Assembly (NCBI GenBank): GCA_031761405.1
Contig: JASEVX010000007.1
Coordinates: 58,363,803 to 58,427,802, forward strand
DNA from: Serripes groenlandicus
Lineage: Eukaryota; Mollusca; Bivalvia; Cardiida; Cardiidae
Length of the DNA: 64,000 nucleotides
Direction: 5' to 3'
Shown here in pieces: positions 20,316-31,860 of this stretch. Below the pieces are notes generated by a model. The model did not search any database. It saw only the letters and a program-made list of their open reading frames with translations, and was not told the origin of the DNA. Position 1 is the first letter of the stretch; each line of letters starts with the position of its first letter. The translations under genes were made by a program, and so were the position numbers.

Positions 20316-20876
20316 TGACCTATTGTTAGTTGACCCGTCATCACATACATCTCGTCGCTACGGCAGCAGACATTTAAAAACAGTGGGGCTAAACTGAGAA
20401 ATGGAAGACAGTGTTGCGGGGATAGAGCGTCGGCCTCTCGTATCTAAGGTCCCGGGTTCGAATCCCGTAATAAGCGGATTCCGCCTTTGGGATTTTTCCA
20501 CACGAACGGCGAGAGTACCGGTTAATTCTCTAGGAAGGAGACATCGAGCGTGATTAATATAAGCTTAAAGCTTGTTTCGCATTCGATGTAAAACAGATAA
20601 GTTTAAACTTTTTAAAAGAGAAATTGCCAAATTGTTTCATGTGTGTTGCTCAATTCGTGTAATCCGTCCATGCCACATGTGTAAATAATATTGGAAAATG
20701 AGCTTTCTCGGGAAAAAGACACGCGCTCTTAAATGTGCTGAACTCCAGAAAATAGATATTATAGTAAAAGTTATAAAACTGTTCAAAAATTGTCTTATAA
20801 TATTAGAATTATAATTCTGGGATAATTTCCAGTATTATAAACATCTAAATATTGATCGCTTATGCTTCATTTTTGT
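20316..20876 (+). other. 3' flank of the glycosyltransferase gene with a tRNA-like block
   Basis: A tRNA-like segment at 20410-20480 has GGGATAGAGCGTCGG and GGTTCGAATCCCGTAA. Both arms carry it. AATAAAG near 21349 could serve as a polyadenylation signal, but this is not certain. Confidence 0.45.
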
Positions 20877-21178
20877 GTCACCTGCGTAGCATGGTAGGCA
20901 CTTAGGGATTACTTTTTTTTTGTCCGGCGTCTGTCTGTCCGTCCGTCTGTCCGTCACACTTTTTCGTCACGTTTTCGAATAACCTTTTTTTCTACTCAAA
21001 GGATTACATTGAAACTTCTGACAATTGTTTATATCAATATGTGTGATTGGTTCACAAAAGGGGGATAATCCAAATATTTTTTATATCAGAGTTATTGCCC
21101 CTTTTCTGTCAAAGATTAAAATGTTCTGACAAGGCCCCGGCAGGTGACACACGTGCTCCGGGGAGCACTCCATTCTAG
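20877..21178 (+). mobile_element. Helitron-like insertion unique to the left arm
   Basis: Begins GTGTCACCTGCGTAGCATGG, has a GTCCGGCGTCTGTCTGTCCG run, and ends with GCAGGTGACAC, then a hairpin GTGCTCCGGGGAGCAC and, a few bases on, CATTCTAG. The hairpin plus CTAG end is a Helitron signature. The right arm shows the joined flanks GCTTCATTTTT/ACTGGGTAAA near 32507-32527. Confidence 0.6.
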
Positions 21179-21762
21179 TTACTGGGTAAACATGCACAGT
21201 AAGCCACATTTTGTTCATTTTCATGACTTTCAATTGACAGTTTGTCACCATTTACTGCAATATTTCCTGAGGTTTCAACTTTTCAAATTTAATTTTTCAT
21301 TTTAAGTTGTTTGTAAATGGCCAAAGGCATATTTTTTCTTATGCCGATTGCTAATAAAGTTGAGTTGAGTTGAGTCAAGTTTTCTTGTTGTATATATGCA
21401 TTTCTCAACACAGATGACTGCTTTTCGCAGACTTTGTATGTGGGCTAAAAAAAATAACATTTATAGAAAAACAATAGCCCTTTTTTGACAAAATTGCCTT
21501 CAATTGTTTAATAAAGAAAATCTCTATGAATGAGAACTTTGGCCTCGATTTAATAGCGATATGAATATTTAAAAGAACTTTTAAAAAAGGGATGGTTGGT
21601 TACTTTAAATGATTGTTCCATTCCTTGTTTATTTTTGATCTCTTTTGTTTATTTGTTTTTCATATTTGTTTATTTTGTATTCGCTTTTCTGTCTTTGCCA
21701 TATTTCAATTGTAATATGCTTTAGTCAATGTACTTTGCCGATGCTAATAAAATGTATGTATT
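21179..21762. other. Duplication-arm flank without a gene
   Basis: Matches 31895-32510 in reverse. Contains a short GTTGAGTTGAGTTGAGTC run and nothing coding. Confidence 0.5.
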
Positions 21763-23115
21763 ATGTTATCGATTTACTTATTTACTTTTGTCTTATTATT
21801 TATTTAGTATTTATACCCCCCGACAAACGAAGTTTTGTAGGGGTATATTGGAGTCACCCTGAGGTTGGTTGGTCGGTCGGTCGGTCGGTTGATCCGTTGC
21901 GATTTTCCTTGTCCGGAGCATAACTTTAAAACTAATTGTTGTAATTTAATAAAACTACATGCGATGATACAACACATTGAGAGGAAGTGAGGTATACAGG
22001 AACCATAACTCTACTTTACCTAATTACAGAGTATTTGCCCTTTGTTACCTTTTCTTGTCCGGAGAATTATTTAATAACTGATTCATGGAATCTAATAAAA
22101 CTTCATACAAGGATAGAGCACAATAAGAGGAAGTGCAGTGTACAAGAGCCATAACTCTAATTTACATAATTACAGAGTTATTGCCCTTTGTTACTTTTTT
22201 TGTCCGTAGAGTCTTGTCCGAAGTACTTCATACGATGATACAACACATTTAGAGGAAGTGCGGTGTACAGGACCCATAACTCTACTTTACCTAATTACAG
22301 TGTATAAATTTGCCCTGTGTTACTTGTCCTTGTCCGGAGAATTACTTAATAACTAAGTAATGGAATCTTATAAAACTTCATACAATGGTAGAGTACAATG
22401 AGAGGAAGTGCAGTGTACAAGAACCATAACTCTAATTTACATAATAAAAGAATGATTGCCCTTTGTTACTTTTTCTTGTTCGTAGAGTCTTGTCCGGGGC
22501 ATAACTTTAAAACTAATTGTTGGAATTTAATAAAACTTCATACGATGATACAACACATTGAGAGGAAGTGCGGTGTAAGGAACCATAATTATACTTTACC
22601 TAAATACAGAGTTATTGCCCTTTGTTACTTTTCCTTGTCCGGAGAATTACTTAATAACTAATAGATGGAATCTAATAAAACTTCATACAATGGTAGAGCA
22701 CAATGAAATGAAGTGCAGTGTACAAGAACCATAACTCTAAAGTAGCTTATTACAGAGTTATTGCCATTTGTTCCTTTTTGTTGAGCGTAGAATTACTTCA
22801 AAACTACGGGATGGTATTTGATAAAACTTCATACTATGATACAACACATTTAGAGAAAGTGCAGTGTACAAGAACCATAACTCTATTTTAGCTTATTAGA
22901 GTAAGTGCCCTTCATTACATTTTCTTGTTCGTAGAATAACTTTCATCGCCCTTTCTTACTTTTATCTTGTCCGGAGATTATCTTTAAAACAACAAGATGG
23001 AATTTAAGGTGCGTTTCTTAATATTCCACTACCTTTCCTATCAGGGCGACGTTCGGGTGGTATTAAACACATTCAGTGATAGCTCTAGTTTCCATAGTTA
23101 TACGAAAACAAATAC
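21763..23115 (+). mobile_element. ~1.35 kb left-arm insertion with ~150 bp tandem core
   Basis: A block starting ACCCCCCGACAAACGAAG and GTAGGGGTATATTGG, with a TCGG run, is followed by about seven units carrying GAACCATAACTCTA..CTTTACCTAATTACAG and TTGCCCTTTGTTAC..TTGTCCGGAG. The right arm lacks it between AATGTATGTATT and AGTTATGCATG. Helitron/HINE-like by structure. Confidence 0.6.
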
Positions 23116-23149
23116 ACTGTTTAGTTATGCATGTTCATCTATGTGTTCA

Positions 23150-24045
23150 AAGGAACTATACTATGCGGCTATATATAGATTTGTATCGCCAGGGAGACAC
23201 TACTACGTATTTTGAATTATTTTTTCATCTGTCCTTCGCGTTTTGAATTCTTGTTTCATTACATATACGATCACGGTATCAAAATATGCGGCTATATATA
23301 GTTTTGTGTCGCCTGTCTGTAAGCGAGGGAGACATTTCTACGTCATCTGTCCGTCTCGTTTTGAATTCTTGTTTCATAACATATACGATCTCAATATGCG
23401 GCTACACATAGTTAAGTGTCGCCTGTATGTAAACGATGGAGACATTTCTACGTCATCCGTCCATCACGTTTTAAATTTTTGTTTCATAACATATACGATC
23501 ACAATATGCGGCTATTAAGTGTCGCATGTCTGTAAGCGAGGGAGACACTTCTACGTCATCTGTCCGTCTCGTTTTGAATTCTTGTTTCATAACATATAAG
23601 ATCTCAATATGCGGCTACACATAGTTAAGTGTCGCCTGTATGTAAACGATGGAGACATTTCTACGTCATCCGTCCATCACGTTTTAAATTATTGTTTCAT
23701 AACATATACGATCACAATATGCGGCTATTAAGTGTCGCATGTCTGTAAGCGAGGGAGACACTTCTACGTCATCTGTCTGTCACGGTTTTAATTCTTGTTT
23801 CATAACATATACGATCACAATATGCGGCTATATATAGTTTTGTGTCGCCTGTCTGTAAGCGAGGGAGACATTTCTCCGTCATCCGTCCGTCACGTTTTAA
23901 ATTCTTGTTTCATAACACATACGAACACGGTATCACAATATGCTGCTATATGTAGTTTTGTGTCGCCTGTATGTAAGCGAGGGAGACACTTCTACGTCAT
24001 CTGTCCGTCACGTTTTTAATTATTGTTTCATAACATAACCTCTTT
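23150..24045 (+). repeat. ~115-140 bp minisatellite, inner end of left arm
   Basis: About seven units with AATATGCGGCTATATATAGT, GTGTCGCCTGTCTGTAAGCG, AGGGAGACA and CTACGTCATCTGTCCGTC. The mirror array is 30715-31860. Confidence 0.85.
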
Positions 24046-24214
24046 ATTTGAGGACAAGTAAATCCCTCGGATCTGGAGCGCTGCCGCTGTGACAGACAGC
24101 AGTCTTTAAATATTTAACTTATTTCAACATACAAGAAATCTACGACAGATGACGTCGAAAACATCTGACTTACAGTATGGTAAACCTCCAGCAAAGATAT
24201 TTTGATTATTGAAT

Positions 24215-24320
24215 AGTCTAAAATGTTGTGACAAAAGATGCTCAGTTTCTCCATTTGCAACAACACCTTTGAAAATCTCCTAGCGCAGAGGCGCCAGAAA
24301 GCGTATGTATGTGGGAAATG
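24215..24320 (-). mobile_element. Degenerate MITE family A
   Basis: Keeps a stem relic GATGCTCAGTTTC, TCCTAGCGCAGAGGCGCCAG and GTGGGAAATG. Flanks 24046-24214 and 24321-24784 hold no gene. Confidence 0.45.
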
Positions 24321-24784
24321 CAGAAAGGCGTCCCATGGACCAGTGGTTGGTGATACGATTTCACACAAATAATATAATACAATGTATTTTCGTTTAGCAG
24401 CTTTCATATCATTCGTAAATACACCTTAGCCTAAAACTGTACGTAATAGCTACTTAACGAGAAAACAGCCATATGATATATGTTAGGCATCTGCAGAAAA
24501 CGACATTTGAAACAGGAAGAAATATTTAACATAATCTAGACTAGGGAAAGGACCCGAGAGTGATTCATATCAGCGTATTAATGTTCATCACTCTGTCAAC
24601 ACCGAATTTCATAAGAAGACTATTCCATGTTCTATATCGGACGATAGCTTTTTTCATGTATCAAAAGTTTACGTTCTCCATATATTAGTTTTAATGTTTA
24701 GTAACTTAATACCCACCCAAGGCAAAACTAAATGTAATTATCTGGATGTATTGAAGACGTGTTTTTATACAGACGTGAAACCGT

Positions 24785-24960
24785 CGTTTTATTGGGTGTA
24801 TATGCCGTGTTCAACATTATTCCAGTTATATCGCGGGGACAGTTCACATATTCAGGATCCCTGGGCAAACAAACAAGTACTAGGCTAGGAAATGTGCCTT
24901 GCACAAAGGCACTCCAACGCTCCCCGACGCTTAACCAGTCGGCAACGGCGGATTCCTTAT
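24785..24960 (-). mobile_element. tRNA-headed SINE, tail truncated
   Basis: Reverse copy of the 15799 type: AATCCGCCGTTGCCGACTGG at the head and TTTCCTAGCCTAGTACTTGT in the body, ending in the 3' domain CGCGATATAACTGGAATAAT. Confidence 0.65.
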
Positions 24961-25136
24961 AAACATATTAGGCCAGACTGAATGTTATTATCTAGACGCA
25001 TTACAGACGTGAAACCATCGTGGATTATGGAGATCTTGTTCATCTAGAGCAATAGCTCGTGTTTTCCCCTTCACAGGTTTATAATACCACCTTCTGTAGA
25101 CACGTCAATTGTCGACTATATAAAGGTAAGGGTTAA

Positions 25137-25357
25137 CCCTTTTCCACACACTGACGCTCTCTGACGCCTCTGCAGCAGAAGATTTTTTGAAACATTGGTG
25201 GCAATAGGAGAAATTGCTCGAGATGAGCAATATCTCCCATTGCCACATTGTTTAAACTGTATTCATCAATTATACTATTATATGTACAGAGTGTCAATAT
25301 TTTTGACTAGATGTTTGCATAGTCGTCTGCTGCAGATGTGTTGTGTGTGGCAAAGGG
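25137..25357 (+). mobile_element. MITE family A, nearly full-length
   Basis: TTAA at 25133-25136, then CCCTTTTCCACACACTGACG. Central stem GAAATTGCTCGAGATGAGCA; ends GTGTGTGGCAAAGGG followed by TCAA in place of TTAA. Confidence 0.7.
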
Positions 25358-25439
25358 TCAAATAACATCAGTCTGTCAAGGATACATCATATAACCCGGT
25401 CTCTATGTAATTTCTTCTATCTTATATGGCTCTTGCTTT

Positions 25440-25615
25440 GTTAAATGCAGACGTTGTTCAGGTATCTGCAGCAGACGACTTTTGAAACATGTTGGAACAA
25501 AAAGAAATTAAACATAATCATGTCCATGAAACGGATCCGAGAGTGACACATACCAGTTTTCCAAGTAAATGACCATTACTAGAATACAAAAGTCGTTTGC
25601 TGCAAAGGCTTCAAC
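25440..25615 (+). mobile_element. Degenerate MITE family A
   Basis: ATGCAGACGTTGTTCAGGTA, CTGCAGCAGACGACTTTTGA and AAAAGTCGTTTGCTGCAAAG remain. Confidence 0.4.
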
Positions 25616-26537
25616 TTATGCCAACAATTTAATTAATGTAACTTTTGATAAAAAAAAAAACTAGAAGCCTAGCCCCACTGGCTGTACGTCAATATGAACT
25701 AAAAGGATTCCACTACGCAATGTCAAAAAGGTCCAAAGTCGCCTGACGCGGTTCATAATAAAGTAGAAATAGACTGCGTGTGCATAGGCACGAGCAAATC
25801 TGTTATAAATTATAATTATGACTGTGACTTTCGGTAAGATCCATACTCAGGACCAACCTTAGAAACGGCTTATAAAGTTAGCGTAAAGTCCGTCGATTGT
25901 CCGTTTCGAACGTAAACTCTCCGATATATTGTGGTAAAGTTGACACTGACCTAGATATTTGTCACATAGATAATTTTGTTTTTGTTTTTGTTTTCGTCGT
26001 ACTACGTATTTCCATTCATTACTACGTCAGACTACTAAGTCGTTGTCCTCCAAGTGAATCTCGTGCTCTCCACTCACAACTTTAAATACACGCGTTCTTT
26101 TTTCCCTCCCAGTGTACACTTATATTGAAACAGTTCATTCACGAGATCTCGTGTTCTCCATTCATTACTTTATACATGTGTGTTTTTTCAGTCCCAGTGT
26201 AAACTTGAAACTAATATATATTGCACACATTATCAAGTTAAAACGTCTGTCAATTAACAGTCGAAGTGTTTGTTTCATAGATAACTTGTAGTTTTATTTC
26301 ATTTCATTATAATACTATAGGAAAATGCAGGAGCATGTGCATAGTCACGTAGATAAAAAAGCATTTACTGATAATCTTTAACATGTTTTCAGTATTAATA
26401 CTATTATTAGAAACCAAATATGTTCTGCTAAATATTTTACATGTATATATTAGATGGACCTGGAGTGAATTTATTCCTACAATATAACTATATATTTTAA
26501 AGTAGCATTTCTCATTTGTTTATGTCGCACAAATAAC
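25616..26537. other. No gene recognised; possible 5' leader of the LINE
   Basis: AT-rich; contains a TTTTGTTTTTGTTTTCG run near 25976. The last few hundred bases may be untranslated leader of the downstream retrotransposon. Confidence 0.4.
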
Positions 26538-27491
26538 TTGCATTACGTAGATGTCCTTATCATACTTTTGTTGATATGTGAAGATGTTGAGGCCAACCCG
26601 GGTCCTGGAAATCAATTGAATTCACAAGGTGGCACTGCTGGTGTCTTAAGTTTGTTACATCTAAACATAAGAAGCGTTCGAAATAAACTGAATTACATTT
26701 TTGATAACCTGACGGACTTTAATATAATGTGTTTTACTGAATCTCATTTAGACGAGCACGTGTCTGACGACTTTCTTTTATGTAAATGGACAAATTATAA
26801 ATTATTTCGAAAAGATGTTTCATCTCATTCTGGCGGTGTCTTGATTTTTGTTCTCGTTGAGATATCTACTAAGCGTCGATATGATTTAGAAATTCCGACA
26901 CTTCAATCAATTTGGTTAGAAATTACATACAAAAATACTTGCTTTCTTTTAGGTACTTTTTACAGGCCTCCTAATGCAAGGGTGTCAATTTGGGATGATT
27001 TTAACCTTAGTCTTGAAAGAGCATTAGATATGAACTCTAAGGTTATCATAATGGGTGACTTGAATGAAAACTTATTGAACGACAGTCTCAATAATTTGAA
27101 AAACGTTTTATTAATCAACAATCTCGTAAACGTTGTCAATGAACCAACGAGAATTACACCTGCCTCATCAACCTTAATTGATCCTATAATTGTATCCGAG
27201 TATGTTGAATTTCACCAAGCAGGATGTTTAGACGTTGATAATACAATCAGTGACCATAAAGCTACGTTTATTCTTATAAAATCTGTTTTTAATGATACAT
27301 CTTGTATAACTAGAAAAGTATGGCTATACAATCAAGCAAATTTTCAGCTTTTTAACGAAATGATTTTATCTAAAAATTGGAATTGTATTAACACGTTGTC
27401 AGTCGATCAAGCTTGTGAGATGTTTACTAGTAAAATTCACCAACTTATGTCTCAATGTATACCATCTAAAATAATCACTGTACGTCGATAA
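26538..27491 (+). CDS. LINE ORF piece: 2A-like leader and APE endonuclease
   Basis: 317 residues. A hydrophobic, leucine-rich stretch (residues 6-13) leads into DVEANPGP, the 2A ribosome-skipping signature; the skip would fall between Gly22 and Pro23. The EEP endonuclease follows with conserved N, E, GDLN and SDH motifs. The frame ends at TAA 27489-27491, where the family would continue. Most likely a fragment of the broken ORF2. Confidence 0.8.
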   Translation: MHYVDVLIILLLICEDVEANPGPGNQLNSQGGTAGVLSLLHLNIRSVRNKLNYIFDNLTDFNIMCFTESHLDEHVSDDFLLCKWTNYKLFRKDVSSHSGGVLIFVLVEISTKRRYDLEIPTLQSIWLEITYKNTCFLLGTFYRPPNARVSIWDDFNLSLERALDMNSKVIIMGDLNENLLNDSLNNLKNVLLINNLVNVVNEPTRITPASSTLIDPIIVSEYVEFHQAGCLDVDNTISDHKATFILIKSVFNDTSCITRKVWLYNQANFQLFNEMILSKNWNCINTLSVDQACEMFTSKIHQLMSQCIPSKIITVRR

Positions 27492-28455
27492 ACCGTGGTA
27501 TGATTCAGAAATTCGGCGTCACTCCAAATATAGAGATCGCCAAAAACGTTTAATGTTAACGAAGCCATCTTTATCGAATACATCAAAATATAAGAAGTTA
27601 CGTAACAAAGTTAACAACCTAAAGAAGTTTGCCAAAAAGCAATTTCTTGCAAATATTGAAAACAAAATTGAAGACTATAGCATAAACAGTAACAAGAATT
27701 ATTGGAAGTCAATTAAAGATTTGATGAAAAATTATAAGTCTGCAGAGTCTATCCCTGTTTTAAAGAAATGTACTAATGGAATAGAGGAATTGTGTTTCAC
27801 AGATGAGAATAAAGCCAACGGTTTAAATAATTATTTTGTTTCAGTTTCAAACCTTGATGACTCTAATACTGTCTTACCACTTGTTGTGTCAAAATGTGAC
27901 TCAACACTTTCTAATGTAATAATTACAGAATCTGACATTGAAAGCATCATAGGAACGTTAGACGTAAACAAAGCTGTAGGCCATGATTATATCTCTCATA
28001 AACTACTTAAAAATGTCCGGTTTACAATATCAGAACCTCTTTGTATGTTATTTAACAAATCATTACATGATAGTAAATTTCCAGAATCTTGGAAATTGGC
28101 AAATGTTTTGCCTCTGTTTAAAAAGGGAGATAAACATACTCCTGGAAATTATAGCCCCATTTCTTTTGTTTAGGAAAATTAATGGAAAGATGTGTCTATA
28201 AGTATTTGTATAATTATCTTATTAGTAACAATCTTATTTACAATTAGCAAGCTGGGTTTTTGACAGGATATTCTACCGTTCACCAATTAATTGACATTTA
28301 CCATCAAATTGTTCAGTCTGTTGATACAAAAACGCACACGTTCGTAATATTCTGCGACATTTCAAAGGCATTTGACAGAGTTTGGCATAAATGTCTATTA
28401 TTTAAAGTGAAACAACTAGGTATAGAGGGTAGGTTTCATAATTGGGTATGATTAT

Positions 28456-29115
28456 TTGAATCAAAGACAACAAAGAGTCACAGTCGATCAGTCTTTCTCC
28501 AATTATAAACATGTTTCAGCAGGTGTACCTCAAGGATCAGTTCTTGGCCCACTTTTATTCCTTATTTATGTTAATGCTATTACTGAAAGCCTTCTTAGTA
28601 TAACACGTCTGTTTGCAGACGATACGTCGTTGGCTACAACATCTTCAGACATCAACGACTTACAAGGTATATTAAATCATGATTTAAAAATGATTTCTGA
28701 GTGGTCGAAACAATGGCTAGTAACGTTTAACCCAAATAAAACGGAAGTGTTGTATTTTGGCAACCAACAACATCCTCACCTCGTTTTTAATGAAACTGAT
28801 TTAAGTACTACCGAAAATCACAAGCATGTAGGTGTCACTCTTAGTCATACTTTCAAATGGCATACTCATATCAATAACATAATTGTCTGGGACAGTTGTA
28901 GCCAACGTGAAAAAGAAAGGCTAGAACATATTCAAATTAAAGCTGCTAGAATTGTAACAGGCACTACCCGTTCTATTAGTTTACAAAATCTGTATCGCGA
29001 AATCGGCTGGCTTACATTAGAAAATAGACGAAAATACCAGAAAATCATTCTCACATTTAAAATTAAAAACAACATGGTACCTGATTATTTAAGTAATCGC
29101 AAACGAACATTATAA
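28456..29115 (+). CDS. LINE ORF piece: reverse transcriptase palm and thumb
   Basis: 219 residues with GVPQGSVLGP (RT block 4), LFADDTSLA (catalytic Asp pair intact), the KTEVLYFG block and the AARIVTGTTRSISLQNLYRE thumb segment. It is cut off from its fingers by a stop, so expression is unlikely. Confidence 0.8.
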   Translation: MNQRQQRVTVDQSFSNYKHVSAGVPQGSVLGPLLFLIYVNAITESLLSITRLFADDTSLATTSSDINDLQGILNHDLKMISEWSKQWLVTFNPNKTEVLYFGNQQHPHLVFNETDLSTTENHKHVGVTLSHTFKWHTHINNIIVWDSCSQREKERLEHIQIKAARIVTGTTRSISLQNLYREIGWLTLENRRKYQKIILTFKIKNNMVPDYLSNRKRTL

Positions 29116-29640
29116 CCTTCGCAACCAAAACGACTTTGTAAATCTTCCCAGAAGAACTGTAATTTTTGAAAGATCATGTGTACCCTCCGCTATTCAACTC
29201 TGGAATTCTTTACCAGATAATCTAAGAAATATTTAATCCCTCGGGATGTTTAAACGTAAACTTTTACAAACAATGTTCCCCAAAATTGAAGTTCCAATAT
29301 ATTTTTTACACGCACAACGATTTCCTTCTGTTATACATGCTAGATTACGAAATAAATGTAGCGACTTAAAGGATGATCTTTTCCATAATCATGTCTCTTA
29401 ACATAATCTGTGTATATATTGTTCAGTACCGGAAACAACTGAACATTACTTTTTCCAGTGTAGACAATATATTAACGAACGATACCGTTTATTTCAAAGT
29501 ACGCGACATCTCCATCCTCCAAACTGCATAGTATTATTGTTTGGTAATCCCAACTTCAGCCAAGAAGAAAACATTACTATTGTAAACTCGGTCCACAGAT
29601 ATATTCTGGAAACAAAGCGCTTCAAACAGTAACTATAACT

Positions 29641-30714
29641 ATAACAATGTCCTATAATGCAGGCTGACCCTACAAGAGTATTCTTCTGTCTTTCACTGAC
29701 ATCTTATCATTTCAAACTCATGAAACTATTTGTCTCTCTCTCGCTCTCTCGCTCTCTCTATCCGAAATCCGTATCCGAAACATGAAAATGACACTGGAAT
29801 ATTAACGGTTTGGTCATACCGTGTGCCTTTGTTGAGCACCGAGGTTTTTTCGCTGGGTTGGCTTTGGGGGCGTATTACACCTGTATCATTGTTCGTAGAA
29901 ACCGTTTAAAACCGTTTATTTAAGGTAAGTTCATTGAAACGAAATATAGTCGTTTCCGAAACATGAGAATGACAAATGTGAAATGACATACACAGATATT
30001 CGAATACCACCCAAAGGCATGCGACTCCTAAATACCAACTAATAAGGTTCTAGAAGCTGGTCGCGTTTTTATACGAATGTATACATAGGATTACCGTTTG
30101 GGTTCTCCTTCGAATGCGATCAAAATGTTTCGAATGCTGTCAGAATGCCGTATGACTATTTAGAATGTAGTCAGAATGGAGTTAGAATACACTTCAAATG
30201 CTGTTCGATATTTATCCACTACGAATGCACATCAAAAGTTTTGAGCATGAGCAAAACATTCGGACTGGCCGCAAGAATGGACCAGATGAATGCAAATATT
30301 ATTTAACAATTGTGTATTGATTCCTTGTAAATTATAGCTGAAAGAAACAGATTGTTACATTTCCGTTATCTTTTATTACAAAACGGGTTGAGTCTCAAAA
30401 ATTGGTATTACAAAACGGGTTATTGCTATTCTTGTATGTATTATGCAATTAAATTGTATTAAATCAACTTTGACATTTGTATTACAAAACGAGTTTTTAT
30501 TACCAAACGGGTTGCTACAGAGCATTCCATGTAGCACATTTTTTGCCGCAGCGAAAGTCTGATAATAAGTTACATAATAAACGGGGAAACAATCCTGAAA
30601 AACTTAGATGATTTCGAAATTGAGCAAATTAAAGAAATGTTCCTTGAATTGATCGCTATTTCTGATCAATAAGACATTAGTATAAGCTCTGTAATCTAAA
30701 GTTAATCTGTCAAA
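29641..30714. repeat. Spacer with simple repeats, no gene
   Basis: A CTCTCTCTCGCTCTCTCGC run lies at 29732-29760. At 30085-30250 GAATGC.GTCAGAATG-like words recur. At 30375-30515 TTACAAAACGGGTT is repeated four times with spacing changes. Confidence 0.6.
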
Positions 30715-31860
30715 CGGAAACAAAGTTAGGAAACAAGAGTTCAAAACGTGACTGACATATCACGTAAAAGTGTCTCCCTCGTTTACAGACATGCGACACA
30801 AAACTATATATGGCCGCATAATACGATACCGTGTTCGTATATGTTATGAAACAAGAATTCAAAACGTGACGGACAGATGACGTAGAAGTGTCTCCCTCAC
30901 TTACAGAGAGACGACACAAAACTATATATAGCCACATATTGTGATACCGTGATCGTATATGTTATGAAGCAATAATTCAAAACGTGACGGACATATGACG
31001 TAGAAATGTCTCCCTCGCTTACAGACCGGCGACACAAAACTATATATAGCCGTATATTGTGATCGTATATGTTATGAAACAAGAATTCAAAACGTGACGG
31101 ACATATGACGTAGAAATGTCTCCCTCGCTTACAGACCGGCGACACACAATTATATATAGCCACATATTGTGGTCGTATATGTTATGAAACAAGAATTCAA
31201 GTTACGTAGAAGTGTCTCCCTCGCTTAGATACAGGCGATACAAATATGTATATAGCCGCATAATGTGATACCGTGATCGTATATGTTATGAAACAAATAT
31301 TTATAACGTGACAGACAGATGACGTGGTAGTGTCCCTGCTTACAGACATGCGACACAAAACTATATATAGCCACATATTTTGATACCGTGTTCGTATATG
31401 TTATGAAGCAAGAGTTCAAAACGTGACGGACAGATCACGTAAAAGTGTCTCCCTCTATTACAGACATGCGACACAAAACAATGTGTAGCCGCATATTTTG
31501 ATACCGTGCACGTATATGTTATGAAGCAAGAATTAAAAACGTGACGGACAGATGATGTAGAAGTGTCTCCCTCGCTTACAGACAGGCGACACAAAACTAT
31601 ATATAGCCGCATAGTGTGATACCGCCGTGTTCGTATATGTTATGAAGCAAGAGTTCAAAACGTGACGGACAGATCACGTAAAAGTGTCTCCCTCTATTAC
31701 AGACAGGCGACACAAAACAATGTATAGCCGCATATTTTGATACCGTGCACGTATATGTTATGAAGCAAGAATTCAAAACGTGACGGACAGATGATGTAGA
31801 AGTGTCTCCCTCGCTTACAGACAGGCGATACAAAACTATATATAGCCGCATAGTATATAT
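30715..31860 (-). repeat. ~115-140 bp minisatellite, inner end of right arm
   Basis: Reverse-complement array of 23150-24045, about nine units with GTGTCTCCCTCGCTTACAGA and AAACTATATATAGCCGCATA. Confidence 0.85.

Larger units (their letters stand above)
15200..24045 (+). repeat. Left arm of a large inverted duplication
   Basis: The gene, its introns, 3' flank and the terminal ~120 bp minisatellite match, in mirror order, the region 30715-41075. Alignment is broken by single-arm insertions at 15799, 16975, 20877 and 21763. Outer similarity stops at or just before exon 1. Confidence 0.85.
26538..29640 (+). pseudogene. Non-LTR retrotransposon (APE endonuclease + RT), decayed
   Basis: One long ORF broken into pieces. 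26538-27491 gives a 2A-like leader (DVEANPGP, residues 16-23) and an APE-type endonuclease (LHLNIRSVRNK, FTESHLDE, GTFYRPP, IIMGDLNENLL, SDHKATF). A +1 shift at ~27489 leads to the linker and RT fingers (27553-28173; KKGDKHTPGNY). Another shift and a stop at ~28245 precede FCDISKAFDRVWHK (28260-28451). Then GVPQGSVLGPLLFLIY and the catalytic RLFADDTSLA (28456-29115), and a C-terminal C-x2-C-x8-H-x4-C knuckle near 29410-29460. About 40 residues between HINNII and the REKERLEHIQ block seem missing. This layout fits CR1/L2/Crack-type LINEs. It cannot make a working protein as it stands. Confidence 0.85.

Noticed and set aside
23243..24019. Repetitive Cys-containing proteins in the ~120 bp array
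   Set aside because: They follow the tandem unit in both arms and shift frame whenever the unit length changes.
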